Shown here: piece after piece, positions 1-8,064 of the stretch
Layout: each line of letters begins with the position of its first letter
Position numbering within the stretch: position 1 is the stretch's first letter
Translations under genes and position numbers: made by a program
DNA from: an uncultured Prevotellaceae bacterium
Lineage (GTDB): Bacteria; Bacteroidota; Bacteroidia; Bacteroidales; Bacteroidaceae
NCBI GenBank assembly: GCA_947166305.1
Contig: CAMVDV010000002.1
Location: forward strand, 62,001 to 126,000
Direction of reading: 5' to 3'
Length of the DNA stretch: 64,000 nucleotides
Notes under the pieces: generated by a model
The model's input: only the letters and a program-made list of their open reading frames with translations
Databases searched by the model: none
What the model was told of the DNA's origin: nothing

Positions 1-2097
1 CTGGTGTTCCAGCGAGGGGACAGCACGACCTCGGCCAAGCTTCTTCTGCCTTTTCCGCAACCAGCGCTTCGTCTTGCGGCTCATCGGCTTGGCTGTCTTC
101 CATTTTGTCGTGTCGGAAGCAGAAAGATCCAGAATACATTCATGATAGAAGCCCGGCAGTTCCAGCACGAAGCGGCCGTTCTTCGTCGTGATGTCGCCAT
201 AGATTCCTTTCATACCCATGTCCGACATCTGCCTGTACTCAGCGTGTACCCTCACCTCGCGGCGCAGGTTTCCCTCGTCATAGTAGTTGCGTCCGTCGAA
301 GTTAGCCGATTCGTTGTCGCGGAGAAGGTAGCTGTATGCATTGTGTTTGTCACGCTCTTCGCCGGCATTGCCGAGGAGAGGAATCATTCCCTGCGGTTTC
401 TTGTTCCTCTGAGCGAACCATTCGCCACCCACAGGGCGCGAGAAATCGTAGCGTTTTATCTCTTGGTCCATCATGTTTCCCCAGCCCTCATAACCCTCAT
501 GCCCCAAGGCAACGTAGCGATAGACTGCACCAAAGTAGACAGGAGTCTTCTCGATGGGATGGTTAATGCGGAAGATTCCGGGCGTGGACATCGTTATCCA
601 ATTGTGCCTACGCCAGCCTTGTACCATCAGAAGGAGGTCGAGATGTCGGCGATGCGGCTCGTCGTTCTTCTCAAAATAGTAGTGAGGTTGCTCCACAAAG
701 CCACGTATTTGGCTGCACAAAAGCATTTCGGTGAGGATGTTACTGCTATCGTAGAGATACTCCGAAGTGGACGCATCTCTCACGGCAAGCGAGATGGTTG
801 AGCCTGCGGCCAACGGGTTTTCCACAGAAAGACGGATGGAGTCGAAGGGTTCATAAGTGTTGCGTATGCCTGTGAACTGTACTTTTGCTGCCTCAATGTC
901 CTGTTGATGTCGGACAAAACAAAGCCTGTCGCTGTAGACGCGGCCATGGGCGTTGAACACAGTTATCTGTGCCACGCCTGTTGGAAGCGAGTCGGTCGGG
1001 ATGCTTATCTGTGTGTCCTCGGCACGAAACTTCTGGAAGTAGTGCAGCGCACCGCCCACCATGACGGTGACACCTAAGGTTTCTCCTGCCGCCTCGCCTC
1101 TTGGCTGAAGGGTGAGCAGCAACTGGTTTTCGGTCACATCGGCACGCACGGCGCATCCGTCGGTCTCTGGCTTTGGCATACGACGGCGCACCACTTTGTT
1201 GCTATCGCTGGTGAAGATGGCAGAATAGGTCACGCCGTGTTCGCAGTCGAACTCCAGCGTTCCGCGCCCTCTGTTCTCCGTTCGCTGTTCCTGGAGCAAC
1301 TGTCCTCCGCGTCCGTAAAGGCGCATTGTGCCGGAGATGTGTTCGCCGTCGGCTTCATTGGCCTCGAATGCTACGCGAGCTCTTGTGCCTTCCACGATGA
1401 CACCGCCTTCGGGATAGAGGTTCACGACGGGCGGTGCCTTCTTCACCTCAGTGCGGAAGTAGCGCATGTGTGGGCGTTCCGTCATGTCGTGGCTGTAGAT
1501 TCCGGGGGAACTGGGTTTGTCGTAGAGCGGAAAGATGCGTTGATAGAGCTTTTCATAATCGCGATAAAACTCTTTGGCCATTTTCTTGTTGAAGAACCAT
1601 TGTTCGGCTGGCCAGGTATGGGGATGCTGATATTCGCCCCAGTTAAGTTGCCATCTCGTGTAAGCCCGCAGCTCATAGAAGCCACCGTAGAGCGAATCGC
1701 TCAGAACGAAAGAGCCTGTTCCCTGTCCGTCCTTCAGCTTCACGTGATGTCGCTCGAGCATATAGCCTTCTTGGTTCCAGAGTTCGGCGTAAAGGAGTTG
1801 GCTTAGGTTCGTGAGCCTGCCCGTGTCGCTCCGACGGACGTAGGCTTTGAAGTAAAGTGTGTCGCCTGCGAAGTAACAGGTATTGTCCATGTGGAGGAAC
1901 ACCTCTTCCTGCGGGATGTTCCTGCCGAAGAGTTCGAGATGATCCTTCCAGCCTTCAAGCGAAGAGGGCAGCGACGGACTTTCCTTCGTCCCTTGAAAGA
2001 TGTCGCTGAAATCCCACTTCAGGCTGTCATCCTGTGCCGTGCATGGCAGAAGGGAGCAGGAAACGAGGAGCAGGAATAGGAATATGTGGCGTTTCAT
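1..2097 (-). CDS. MG2-domain envelope protein, C-terminus cut by window edge
   Basis: The reading frame stays open from an ATG at 2097 to the window edge (699 codons, no stop), so the C-terminus is missing. It begins with a signal peptide (MKRHIFLFLLLVSCSLLPC) that also has a possible lipobox Cys. At about residues 60-90 it has the MG2-type segment FAGDTLYFKAYVRR, and further beta-sandwich-like repeats follow. This matches large Bacteroidetes proteins that combine alpha-2-macroglobulin-like MG2 domains with carboxypeptidase-regulatory or TonB-plug domains; the plug would lie outside the window. The gene starts 4 bp after the stop of the DUF6108-like gene upstream, so it is probably the last gene of the sigma/anti-sigma operon on this strand and its effector. 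The exact function is unknown; family assignment is by motif recognition. Confidence 0.7.
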   Translation of the reverse strand, partial: MKRHIFLFLLLVSCSLLPCTAQDDSLKWDFSDIFQGTKESPSLPSSLEGWKDHLELFGRNIPQEEVFLHMDNTCYFAGDTLYFKAYVRRSDTGRLTNLSQLLYAELWNQEGYMLERHHVKLKDGQGTGSFVLSDSLYGGFYELRAYTRWQLNWGEYQHPHTWPAEQWFFNKKMAKEFYRDYEKLYQRIFPLYDKPSSPGIYSHDMTERPHMRYFRTEVKKAPPVVNLYPEGGVIVEGTRARVAFEANEADGEHISGTMRLYGRGGQLLQEQRTENRGRGTLEFDCEHGVTYSAIFTSDSNKVVRRRMPKPETDGCAVRADVTENQLLLTLQPRGEAAGETLGVTVMVGGALHYFQKFRAEDTQISIPTDSLPTGVAQITVFNAHGRVYSDRLCFVRHQQDIEAAKVQFTGIRNTYEPFDSIRLSVENPLAAGSTISLAVRDASTSEYLYDSSNILTEMLLCSQIRGFVEQPHYYFEKNDEPHRRHLDLLLMVQGWRRHNWITMSTPGIFRINHPIEKTPVYFGAVYRYVALGHEGYEGWGNMMDQEIKRYDFSRPVGGEWFAQRNKKPQGMIPLLGNAGEERDKHNAYSYLLRDNESANFDGRNYYDEGNLRREVRVHAEYRQMSDMGMKGIYGDITTKNGRFVLELPGFYHECILDLSASDTTKWKTAKPMSRKTKRWLRKRQKKLGRGRAVPSLEHQ

Positions 2098-2101
2098 GTG
2101 C

Positions 2102-2524
2102 TTAGTGCTGTTTCTTTAGGAATTGAGACTCTATTTGTTTCATGCTGGCCTTTCCTTCTATATATATAAGGATAAGGAGGTCGGGTGTGCGGCGATAGAA
2201 GATGTAGCGGTGCAGCCCTCTGCTTTCGGGCAGTTCGTAGAGCCTGTGGCCTGCGCTTTCCTTTCGGAGGGTTGCCTGCTTTGCATCTTTCTCGACCGAG
2301 GCTTCCACTTGCAACAGCTCGGCCTCGGTCGGTTTCTTTATTTCGAGACTGTGGAAAAGGCTCAGGCGGAACTTCTTCAGCCTGCCGGCTCCCATCACGA
2401 CCTCCGTGGCATTCTGCCTGAGCGAGAGTTCGCTGAAGGCGGTCTCGACAGCCAGTCCCTGCTGGGCACGCACGCCGATGCCCATGCCGAGGAGCGTCAC
2501 GATGATGAGGAGAAGCCTTTTCAT
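2102..2524 (-). CDS. DUF6108-like small secreted protein
   Basis: A 140-residue protein with an N-terminal signal peptide (MKRLLLIIVTLLGMGIGVRA) and a conserved C-terminal block, HRYIFYRR...LIYIEGKAS. The start at 2524 overlaps the stop of the anti-sigma gene as ATGA, which shows translational coupling and fixes the start against longer in-frame options. It is a clear paralogue of the protein at 8571-9023, which occupies the same place in the second sigma module (HRYICYQ...LVYMEGKAS). I believe this is the DUF6108 family, known only from Bacteroidetes; its function is not known. It is exported and presumably periplasmic. The IYI of the conserved block is encoded by a TATATATA tract, unlike the surrounding codon use. 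Confidence 0.75.
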   Translation of the reverse strand: MKRLLLIIVTLLGMGIGVRAQQGLAVETAFSELSLRQNATEVVMGAGRLKKFRLSLFHSLEIKKPTEAELLQVEASVEKDAKQATLRKESAGHRLYELPESRGLHRYIFYRRTPDLLILIYIEGKASMKQIESQFLKKQH

Positions 2525-2886
2525 TTGTCTGTGAGGTTGAACATTTCGGTCATCTGCCGCTGCATCAGGAGGGAAGCATCTGCTTCTATCTCCTGGCCGG
2601 CAATGCGGACGCAGCTGATGTTGTGCTGTTGATACTGATGCCATCCAAGGAAGGCAATGGCGGAAAGGCAGGCGGCGAGGGCTATGAGAAGGGGCGTTCC
2701 GGACTTGGCGCGTTTCGTTCGGGCCACATGGAGATAGGACATCGTGGCGCGGACCTCGTCGAAGCGGGCATCGCGGGCTTCGTCGGTGCAAAGGAACCTG
2801 CGCAACTGTGCCTCCTCTGCCTCGCTGGTCTCCGCCTGAAAGTAGCGCTCTGCCAGTTCCACCCAATATGTCTGGTCGTGATTCAT
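2521..2886 (-). CDS. Membrane anti-sigma-factor-like protein
   Basis: A 121-residue protein with a cytoplasmic N-terminal helical domain (YWVELAERYFQAETSEAEEA), one membrane helix at about residues 66-82 (LLIALAACLSAIAFLGW) and a short external tail. This layout is typical of the small anti-sigma factors that hold ECF sigma factors at the membrane. It lies downstream of an ECF sigma gene and overlaps the DUF6108-like gene by 4 bp. It resembles the protein at 8065-8574: both have an IxGxE motif after the membrane helix and a Gln/Met-rich tail. The role is inferred from topology and gene order; no zinc-binding HxxxCxxC motif is visible. Confidence 0.65.
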   Translation of the reverse strand: MNHDQTYWVELAERYFQAETSEAEEAQLRRFLCTDEARDARFDEVRATMSYLHVARTKRAKSGTPLLIALAACLSAIAFLGWHQYQQHNISCVRIAGQEIEADASLLMQRQMTEMFNLTDK

Positions 2887-2944
2887 TGTGCCGTAGGAAG
2901 AAATGAATTCGTAGTTAAGAGTTATGAGTTAAGCCTTGATAGTT

Positions 2945-2970
2945 GTAGGGACGCGCCGTGGCGCGTCCGC
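2945..2970 (+). repeat. Dispersed GC-rich palindrome, copy 1
   Basis: Core GGACGCGCCGTGGCGCGTCC, with 9-bp perfect arms and a GT loop, preceded by GTA. It lies in the sigma/anti-sigma spacer. About 50 bp around it, including TTGATAGTTGTA on one side, match copy 2 at 7985-8010, which lies in the equivalent spacer of the second module in the same orientation relative to the genes. Confidence 0.85.
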
Positions 2971-3070
2971 CAGCCGAGGGTTAAAAGCTATGAATTAAGA
3001 GTTTAGAAATTATGAGTTAAGGTTTGCGTGTCATGAATTATGAATTATGAATTAGATTAATAATGCTTCA

Positions 3071-3158
3071 CCGTTATCTGCCGAAGGGTTAACCGTTATG
3101 GAGATAACGCTTGACCGTTATGGAGACAACGCTTGACCGTTATTGGGGAACCCTCTTT
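3071..3158. repeat. 22-bp tandem array A
   Basis: CCGTTA recurs at 3071, 3093, 3115 and 3137, exactly 22 bp apart. The unit core is GACCGTTATGGAGACAACGC. The last unit abuts the stop codon of the sigma gene at 3159. The consensus resembles array F at 33989-34076. Confidence 0.85.
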
Positions 3159-3632
3159 TCACTTCCTCATCTTCCCATAGGTTTCCCTTATCTTCCGCCT
3201 TGCCCTGCTGAGCTGCATCCTGACGGCTGCCTCCTGCATCCCAAGCCCTTGGGCTATCATGGCGTACGTCTCGCCAGCCATGTCGTGCCGTTCGAGGATT
3301 TCCTTTTGCAAGGGCGTGAGCTGAGCGTCTATCAATTCCTTTATAATATAAAAGGTATCGACGTCCTCCGCCTCGGCTGGTGGCTCCGCTATCTGCACCT
3401 CTGCCGGACGAACCTTAGGGTGTCGGCTCTCGCTTCGCTGGTAGCTTATCAGCCGACGGCGCATACTTGTGTAGAGCAGTCGCTGCGCTTCCCCCTCATC
3501 GGCAGGGCTATAGCTCCCCGTCCAAAGTTTGAGAAAGGCTTCACCGAGAGCATCCTCCGCCGTATGCGAGAAGCTGTATCGCAGCCGCTGCTGCAACTTC
3601 TTGTAGGCTGCTATCAGGAAGTCTCTACTCAT
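3159..3632 (-). CDS. ECF-type RNA polymerase sigma factor
   Basis: A 157-residue sigma-70-family protein. Region 2 is recognisable near residues 20-40 (HTAEDALGEAFLKLWTG). A region 4 helix-turn-helix lies near residues 105-150 (LTPLQKEILERHDMAGETY, then YAMIAQGLGMQEAAVRMQLSRARRKIRE). The length fits ECF sigma factors. The anti-sigma-like gene lies downstream on the same strand after a 272-bp spacer that carries a palindrome and array A. It should direct RNA polymerase to an envelope regulon that probably includes its own operon. Confidence 0.85.
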   Translation of the reverse strand: MSRDFLIAAYKKLQQRLRYSFSHTAEDALGEAFLKLWTGSYSPADEGEAQRLLYTSMRRRLISYQRSESRHPKVRPAEVQIAEPPAEAEDVDTFYIIKELIDAQLTPLQKEILERHDMAGETYAMIAQGLGMQEAAVRMQLSRARRKIRETYGKMRK

Positions 3633-3676
3633 GTCGGCTCTTTCTTATATAACGCCAAGGATGACGTTTTGTAACA

Positions 3677-3684
3677 CAAAAATA
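3677..3684 (-). promoter_or_regulatory. Putative -7 box for the sigma operon
   Basis: On the minus strand this reads TATTTTTG, matching the Bacteroidetes -7 consensus TAnnTTTG, about 45 nt upstream of the sigma start at 3632. No clear -33 element is visible in the T-rich sequence behind it. Confidence 0.4.
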
Positions 3685-3769
3685 CAAAAAAATTAAGAGT
3701 TGAGAGTTCATTGTTAAGAATTTTGAATTAAAAAATAAAAAACGTGCGCCAAGTGTAAAGAGATTTTAG

Positions 3770-3777
3770 TATATTTG
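3770..3777 (+). promoter_or_regulatory. Putative -7 box for the porin gene
   Basis: TATATTTG fits TAnnTTTG and lies 60 nt before the porin ATG. The leader between them is A/T-rich (repeated GTTAAAA words). Confidence 0.45.
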
Positions 3778-3837
3778 TGCTCGGATAACAGAAATAAAAG
3801 TTAAAACGTTAAAAGTTAAAAATTAAAAATTAAGGAA

Positions 3838-4959
3838 ATGAACACTTTTATCAAGCAGACATTGGCCGTAGCCTTGGCTATCTTCAGCAGCACGGCCGCA
3901 ATGGGACAAGAAACAGGAAGTGAAAACGGGAGCACAAAGAGCAAGCTGCAGGAACTTATGGCGAAGCCTTGGGTGCAAGAGCTACAGAGTCGCATCAAAC
4001 TGCACGGCTATGCTCAAGCGGGATACACGCTCTCGCACAAAGATGGGCAGAACACTAATACGTTCGACCTCAAGCGTGTGCTCTTCTGGGCTGAGGCCCG
4101 CATCACCGACCGCTGGTCGTTTCTCTTCATGCACGACTTCTCGAGCGTCGTACAGGAGTTCTATACAGACTTTCGCATCACACGCAACAAGGCCCTGACC
4201 ATCAGGGTTGGACAATTCAAGAATGGTCTGTCGCTCGAAAACCCACTCTCTCCCACTTCAATGGAAGCCGTCGACGTCTACAGCGAAGCAGTCACCTTCC
4301 TCACAGGCTGTGGCAGTGACCCCCTCCTGGGCGTTCAATACGGCCGAGACCTTGGCCTTTCGCTCTTTGGCGAAACAAACAATGGCAAGTTTCGCTACGA
4401 GCTGGACGTGATGAACGGACAGGGTATCAACAAGAAGGACGGCAACAATTTCAAAGATTTCATCGGGCGTCTGGAATATCGGCCCGTCGTGGGACTAAAC
4501 ATCGTAGCCACCGGGCAGATAGGACGCGGTCATGCCATTGCCACATCGCTCTACAATCCCACCATAACCGTTGGCCAGGACTACAAACGCCACCGTTGGT
4601 CAGCAGGCGCAGACTACAGGTCGAAGGCCTTCAACCTGCACGGTGAGGTGCTGCAAGGCTGGGACGGACCGGCAAAAAGCTGGGGCGCGTACGTCACCGG
4701 GGCAGTGCCTTTGGCACGTTTTGGCACACCAGAACTGGGGAAAAGGCTGGAGATGGTGGCATCCTACGACTTCTTTAACTTCAACACCGACTTGGGTATG
4801 GACCAACACAAAGCTATTGCCGGACTGCAATACTGGTTCTATAAGAAGTGTCGCCTGCAGGTTCAGTACGTCTATCGCAGTGCCTACACGAAGGAAGGGA
4901 CTTTCGTGCATGGTGCCAACCACGGCCTGCAATGCCAACTGCAAGTGAGGTTTAACTAA
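3838..4959 (+). CDS. Outer-membrane porin, phosphate-selective OprO/OprP-like
   Basis: A 373-residue protein with a signal peptide ending at AAMGQ and a barrel rich in alternating aromatic strands. It starts with LHGYAQAGYTL and ends with the C-terminal strand LQCQLQVRFN. Motifs such as RVGQFKNGLSLENPLSP resemble the phosphate-selective porin O/P (Porin_O_P) family. It would form a trimeric outer-membrane channel for anions or small solutes; the real substrate cannot be read from sequence. It is followed after 77 bp by a sodium:solute symporter on the same strand, so the two may take a solute across both membranes. Confidence 0.75.
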   Translation: MNTFIKQTLAVALAIFSSTAAMGQETGSENGSTKSKLQELMAKPWVQELQSRIKLHGYAQAGYTLSHKDGQNTNTFDLKRVLFWAEARITDRWSFLFMHDFSSVVQEFYTDFRITRNKALTIRVGQFKNGLSLENPLSPTSMEAVDVYSEAVTFLTGCGSDPLLGVQYGRDLGLSLFGETNNGKFRYELDVMNGQGINKKDGNNFKDFIGRLEYRPVVGLNIVATGQIGRGHAIATSLYNPTITVGQDYKRHRWSAGADYRSKAFNLHGEVLQGWDGPAKSWGAYVTGAVPLARFGTPELGKRLEMVASYDFFNFNTDLGMDQHKAIAGLQYWFYKKCRLQVQYVYRSAYTKEGTFVHGANHGLQCQLQVRFN

Positions 4960-5036
4960 AGAACAATAAATAATCGACATCGTTATAACGTTATTTCGTC
5001 ATAACGACATAACGCAACCAAATACACCATAGCTTT

Positions 5037-6560
5037 ATGATTACCAAAATTCTCCTTACCGTTATCTTCCTCGCCGTGATGGTTGGCGTAGGAATCTATT
5101 CTCGAAAACAGGCCGCAAACGTCGATGGTTTTGTGCTCGGCGGACGTTCCGTCGGGCCTTGGCTCACGGCATTTGCCTACGGAACGAGTTACTTCTCGGC
5201 TGTCGTCTTTGTGGGTTATGCCGGACAGTTCGGGTGGAAATATGGCCTATCGGCTACATGGATTGGCATCGGAAACGCCCTCATCGGCTCACTTCTTGCA
5301 TGGATTGTGCTGGGAAGGCGTACGAAACTGATGACACAGCACATCGAAAGTCGCACGATGCCTGATTTCTTCGGCACGAGATACCGCAGCCAAAGCCTTC
5401 GCGTCGTAGCCTCTGTCATCGTTTTTGCCTTTCTCATTCCCTACACGGCGGGTGTCTATAAAGGCATCTCGACGCTCTTTGAGATGGGATTTGGCATTCC
5501 CTATGAGTATTGTGTCATCGGCATGGCGGCCTTCACCGCAGTCTATGTCATCTTCGGAGGCTATAAGGCCACGGCGATGAACGACTTCATCCAGGGCATC
5601 ATCATGCTCTTCGGCATCGTCACCATCATTGCTGCCGTGCTCTCGAAGCAGGGAGGTCTGACCGAAGCCGTGGGCAAGATGGCCGCTTTGCCTGCTGACG
5701 GCGACCCATCGACGAACGGAGGTTTTGCCTCATGGTTCGGGCCGGACGTGCCAAACCTCATCGGTGTGGTCATCCTCACCTCGCTGGGAACGTGGGGACT
5801 GCCGCAGATGGTGGGCAAGTTCTACAGCATCACGGACGAGAGCGCCATTCGCCGAGGCACCATCATCTCCACGGTGTTCGCCATCATCGTGGCCGGCGGA
5901 TGCTACTTCCTCGGCGGCTTCGGCCGACTCTTCGGCACGCCTCCTACGCTCCCCAACGGCCGTCTGGACTTCGACTCCATTGTCCCCTCGATGCTGGTGA
6001 CTTTGCCTGACGTGCTCATCGCGCTGGTCGTGCTGCTTGTCCTCTCGGCATCCATGTCCACACTGGCTTCGCTGGTACTGACATCGTCGAGCACCATGAC
6101 GCTGGACCTCATTTATCGTGACAAGAAATCCTTGCCCGGAGAGGTGGAAGAAGGCAGCATCGACGACGTAGTTGCCGAGCGTGTGGAGCGCAGGAAGGTC
6201 GTCGTGATGCGCGTCCTGATAGTCTTTTTCATCGTCATCTCGCTGATGTTGGCGCTCAATCCGCCCACGTTCATCGCCCAAATGATGGGTATCTCGTGGG
6301 GAGCCCTTGCGGGAGCCTTCCTCGCACCCTTCATGCTTGGCCTCTACTGGAAAGGCGTCACCCGCACATCCGTCTGGGCATGTTTCGTCTGGGGCGTAGG
6401 GCTGACGGTGGTCAACATGCTCATGGGCAACCCCATCAACCCGATAAACTGTGGCGCAATCGCCATGATTGGCGGCTTCCCCGTGGTCTGGCTTGTGAGC
6501 CTCGCCACACGGAAACTCCCCGCAGACTACGTCGAGCGGATGTTCCAGTGCTACGATTAA
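5037..6560 (+). CDS. Sodium:solute symporter (SSS family)
   Basis: A 507-residue, highly hydrophobic protein with about 13 predicted membrane helices. Family features include the start ILLTVIFLAVMVGVGIYSRK, GGRSVGPWLTAFAYGTSYFSA near residues 35-60, and a central segment GTWGLPQMVGKFYSI. It uses the sodium gradient to import a small solute. The SSS family covers sugars, amino acids, sialic acid, vitamins and carboxylates, and the substrate is not evident here. It sits behind the porin gene and is closed by a strong hairpin at 6602-6650. Confidence 0.85.
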   Translation: MITKILLTVIFLAVMVGVGIYSRKQAANVDGFVLGGRSVGPWLTAFAYGTSYFSAVVFVGYAGQFGWKYGLSATWIGIGNALIGSLLAWIVLGRRTKLMTQHIESRTMPDFFGTRYRSQSLRVVASVIVFAFLIPYTAGVYKGISTLFEMGFGIPYEYCVIGMAAFTAVYVIFGGYKATAMNDFIQGIIMLFGIVTIIAAVLSKQGGLTEAVGKMAALPADGDPSTNGGFASWFGPDVPNLIGVVILTSLGTWGLPQMVGKFYSITDESAIRRGTIISTVFAIIVAGGCYFLGGFGRLFGTPPTLPNGRLDFDSIVPSMLVTLPDVLIALVVLLVLSASMSTLASLVLTSSSTMTLDLIYRDKKSLPGEVEEGSIDDVVAERVERRKVVVMRVLIVFFIVISLMLALNPPTFIAQMMGISWGALAGAFLAPFMLGLYWKGVTRTSVWACFVWGVGLTVVNMLMGNPINPINCGAIAMIGGFPVVWLVSLATRKLPADYVERMFQCYD

Positions 6561-6601
6561 CGACGTCGCGCCGAAGGATTCCTGTCCGAACGGCACGCCC
6601 G

Positions 6602-6650
6602 AAGCACGGAAAGCAAGGAGAGATTACCCGCTTTCCGTGCTTTCCTTTTG
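6602..6650 (+). terminator. Rho-independent terminator after the symporter
   Basis: Perfect 13-bp inverted repeat: AAGCACGGAAAGC at 6602-6614 and GCTTTCCGTGCTT at 6630-6642, with a 15-nt loop, followed by TCCTTTT. It lies about 40 nt after the stop codon. Confidence 0.8.
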
Positions 6651-6703
6651 CCGTTTCCCTACACCCTTTTGCTCAAACCCCTACAGGGTTATCGTTGCTT
6701 CAT

Positions 6704-6769
6704 CATGATGCAGCAATTGCTTGTACATGATGCAGCAATTGCTTATACATGATGCAGCAATCAACACCC
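6704..6769. repeat. 22-bp tandem array B
   Basis: CATGATG recurs at 6704, 6726 and 6748, 22 bp apart. The unit core is CATGATGCAGCAATTGCTTG. A flanking CCCTACAGGG palindrome lies just before it. Array C at 28090 has a closely related unit. Confidence 0.85.
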
Positions 6770-6788
6770 CCTGCCGTGTCGACCACCT

Positions 6789-7313
6789 GTTCGTGCGGAT
6801 TTGCAATCCGCACGCTTGGGTTATAGGGATTTGAAATCCCGTAATTCATATATAAGCGCATTGCAAATGCTCATAGTCCATGCTGTCGGATTGCAAATCC
6901 GACAGAACGATGCCGCCCGCCATTCGGGAAATTCGTGCAATTCGTGGTGGAAAAAGCGCGCTTGTTCGTGCGGATTTGCAATCCGCACGCTTGGGTTATA
7001 GGGATTTGAAATCCCGTAATTCATATATAAGCGCATTGCAAATGCTCATAGTCCATGCTGTCGGATTGCAAATCCGACAGAACGATGCCGCCCGCCATTC
7101 GGGAAATTCGTGCAATTCGTGGTGGAAAAAGCGCGCTTGTTCGTGCGGATTTGCAATCCGCACGCTTGGGTTATAGGGATTTGAAATCCCGTAATTCATA
7201 TAGAAGCGCATTACAAATGCTCATAGTCCATGCTGTCGGATTGCAAATCCGACAGAACAATGCCGCCCGCCATTCGTGAAATTCGTGCAATTCGTGGTGG
7301 AAAAAGTCCGTCG
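6789..7313. repeat. Three tandem copies of a 175-bp multi-palindrome element
   Basis: Copies start at 6789, 6964 and 7139, exactly 175 bp apart, and are nearly identical; the third differs at a few positions. Each copy has four palindromes in order: GCGGATTTGCAATCCGC, GGGATTTGAAATCCC, GCATTGCAAATGC and TCGGATTGCAAATCCGA. A short AT/GC tail (GGGAAATTCGTGCAATTCG) follows. Apparent short reading frames in these copies are by-products of the repeat. Together with array B and the terminator, this fills the 844-bp spacer before the second sigma gene. A diverged single copy lies at 37766-37887. Confidence 0.9.
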
Positions 7314-7329
7314 TTGTGCATTATTTTCG

Positions 7330-7337
7330 TAAATTTG
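7330..7337 (+). promoter_or_regulatory. Putative -7 box for the second sigma gene
   Basis: TAAATTTG fits TAnnTTTG, 68 nt before the sigma ATG and just after the last 175-bp repeat copy. No convincing -33 element is seen. Confidence 0.4.
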
Positions 7338-7404
7338 CAATGTTTTTCCGCTTCACGAGGAACAAATCGACGACTTTTGCGTCTATATAACAGAGCACAA
7401 CAGC

Positions 7405-7902
7405 ATGGAGAAGGAAGAGTTCAGCAAGCTTGCCCGAGAGATGAGGGCCGACATCATGGCCCTGAGCCTCCGCTTCCTGGGCAACGCGACGGAGGCCGAG
7501 GACAACGTGCAGGACACGCTGTTGCGGCTCTGGAGCGTGCGCCATCGGCTCGAAGAGGTGCGGTCTATTCCAGCCCTCACCTTCGCCATCTGCCGAAACC
7601 TCTGCATCTCCAAGCTCCGACAGCACAAGACGGTTCCACTCAGCCTCAGCGACGAGATACGCATCGCCAGCGACCACGACACGGCATGGCAGCTCGAGGA
7701 CGAGGAGAACGCCCGCTGGCTCGAAGGACGCATCGGGGAGTTGCCCTTCGCACAAATGCAGATTCTGCGCATGAGCCAACAGGACGGACTGGAGAACAGC
7801 GAGATAGCCGAGCTGCTGGGCATCACCGAAACCACCGTCCGAACAGCCCTCTCCAAGGCCAGGAAAAAGCTCTTGAAACAATTCATAATGCATAATTCAT
7901 AA
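7405..7902 (+). CDS. ECF-type RNA polymerase sigma factor
   Basis: A 165-residue sigma-70-family protein. Region 2 runs from about residue 20 (LSLRFLGNATEAEDNVQDTL, then LRLWSVRHRL). Region 4 has the helix-turn-helix LENSEIAELLGITETTVRTA followed by LSKARKKLLKQ. It is followed by an anti-sigma-like gene, a DUF6108-like gene and an outer-membrane barrel gene on the same strand. The order parallels the module at 1-3632. It probably controls its own envelope operon in response to release from the anti-sigma protein. Confidence 0.88.
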   Translation: MEKEEFSKLAREMRADIMALSLRFLGNATEAEDNVQDTLLRLWSVRHRLEEVRSIPALTFAICRNLCISKLRQHKTVPLSLSDEIRIASDHDTAWQLEDEENARWLEGRIGELPFAQMQILRMSQQDGLENSEIAELLGITETTVRTALSKARKKLLKQFIMHNS

Positions 7903-7984
7903 TTCATCAACGCCTAATTCAATTTTTCTTAACTCTTAACTCATAACTCTTAACTACGAATTCTACGCTCTTAACCCACGGCTT

Positions 7985-8010
7985 GCGGACGCGCCACGGC
8001 GCGTCCCTAC
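7985..8010 (-). repeat. Dispersed GC-rich palindrome, copy 2
   Basis: Same 20-bp core as at 2945-2970, reversed on the + strand. It lies in the sigma/anti-sigma spacer and is flanked by CTTAACTCATAACTCTTAAC words that also occur in the first module's spacer. Confidence 0.85.
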
Positions 8011-8064
8011 AACTATCAATGCTTTACTCATCTTTTCTTAACTCTTAACTCATAACTCTTAACT

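Noticed and set aside
5730..6596. A 288-codon minus-strand frame opposite the symporter gene
   Set aside because: His/Asp/Glu-rich antisense translation of a hydrophobic membrane protein, a common artefact.
6801..7279. Overlapping open frames of 66-98 codons on both strands repeated three times
   Set aside because: They exist only because the 175-bp repeat lacks stops in some frames. They have no ribosome-binding site and encode no recognisable family.
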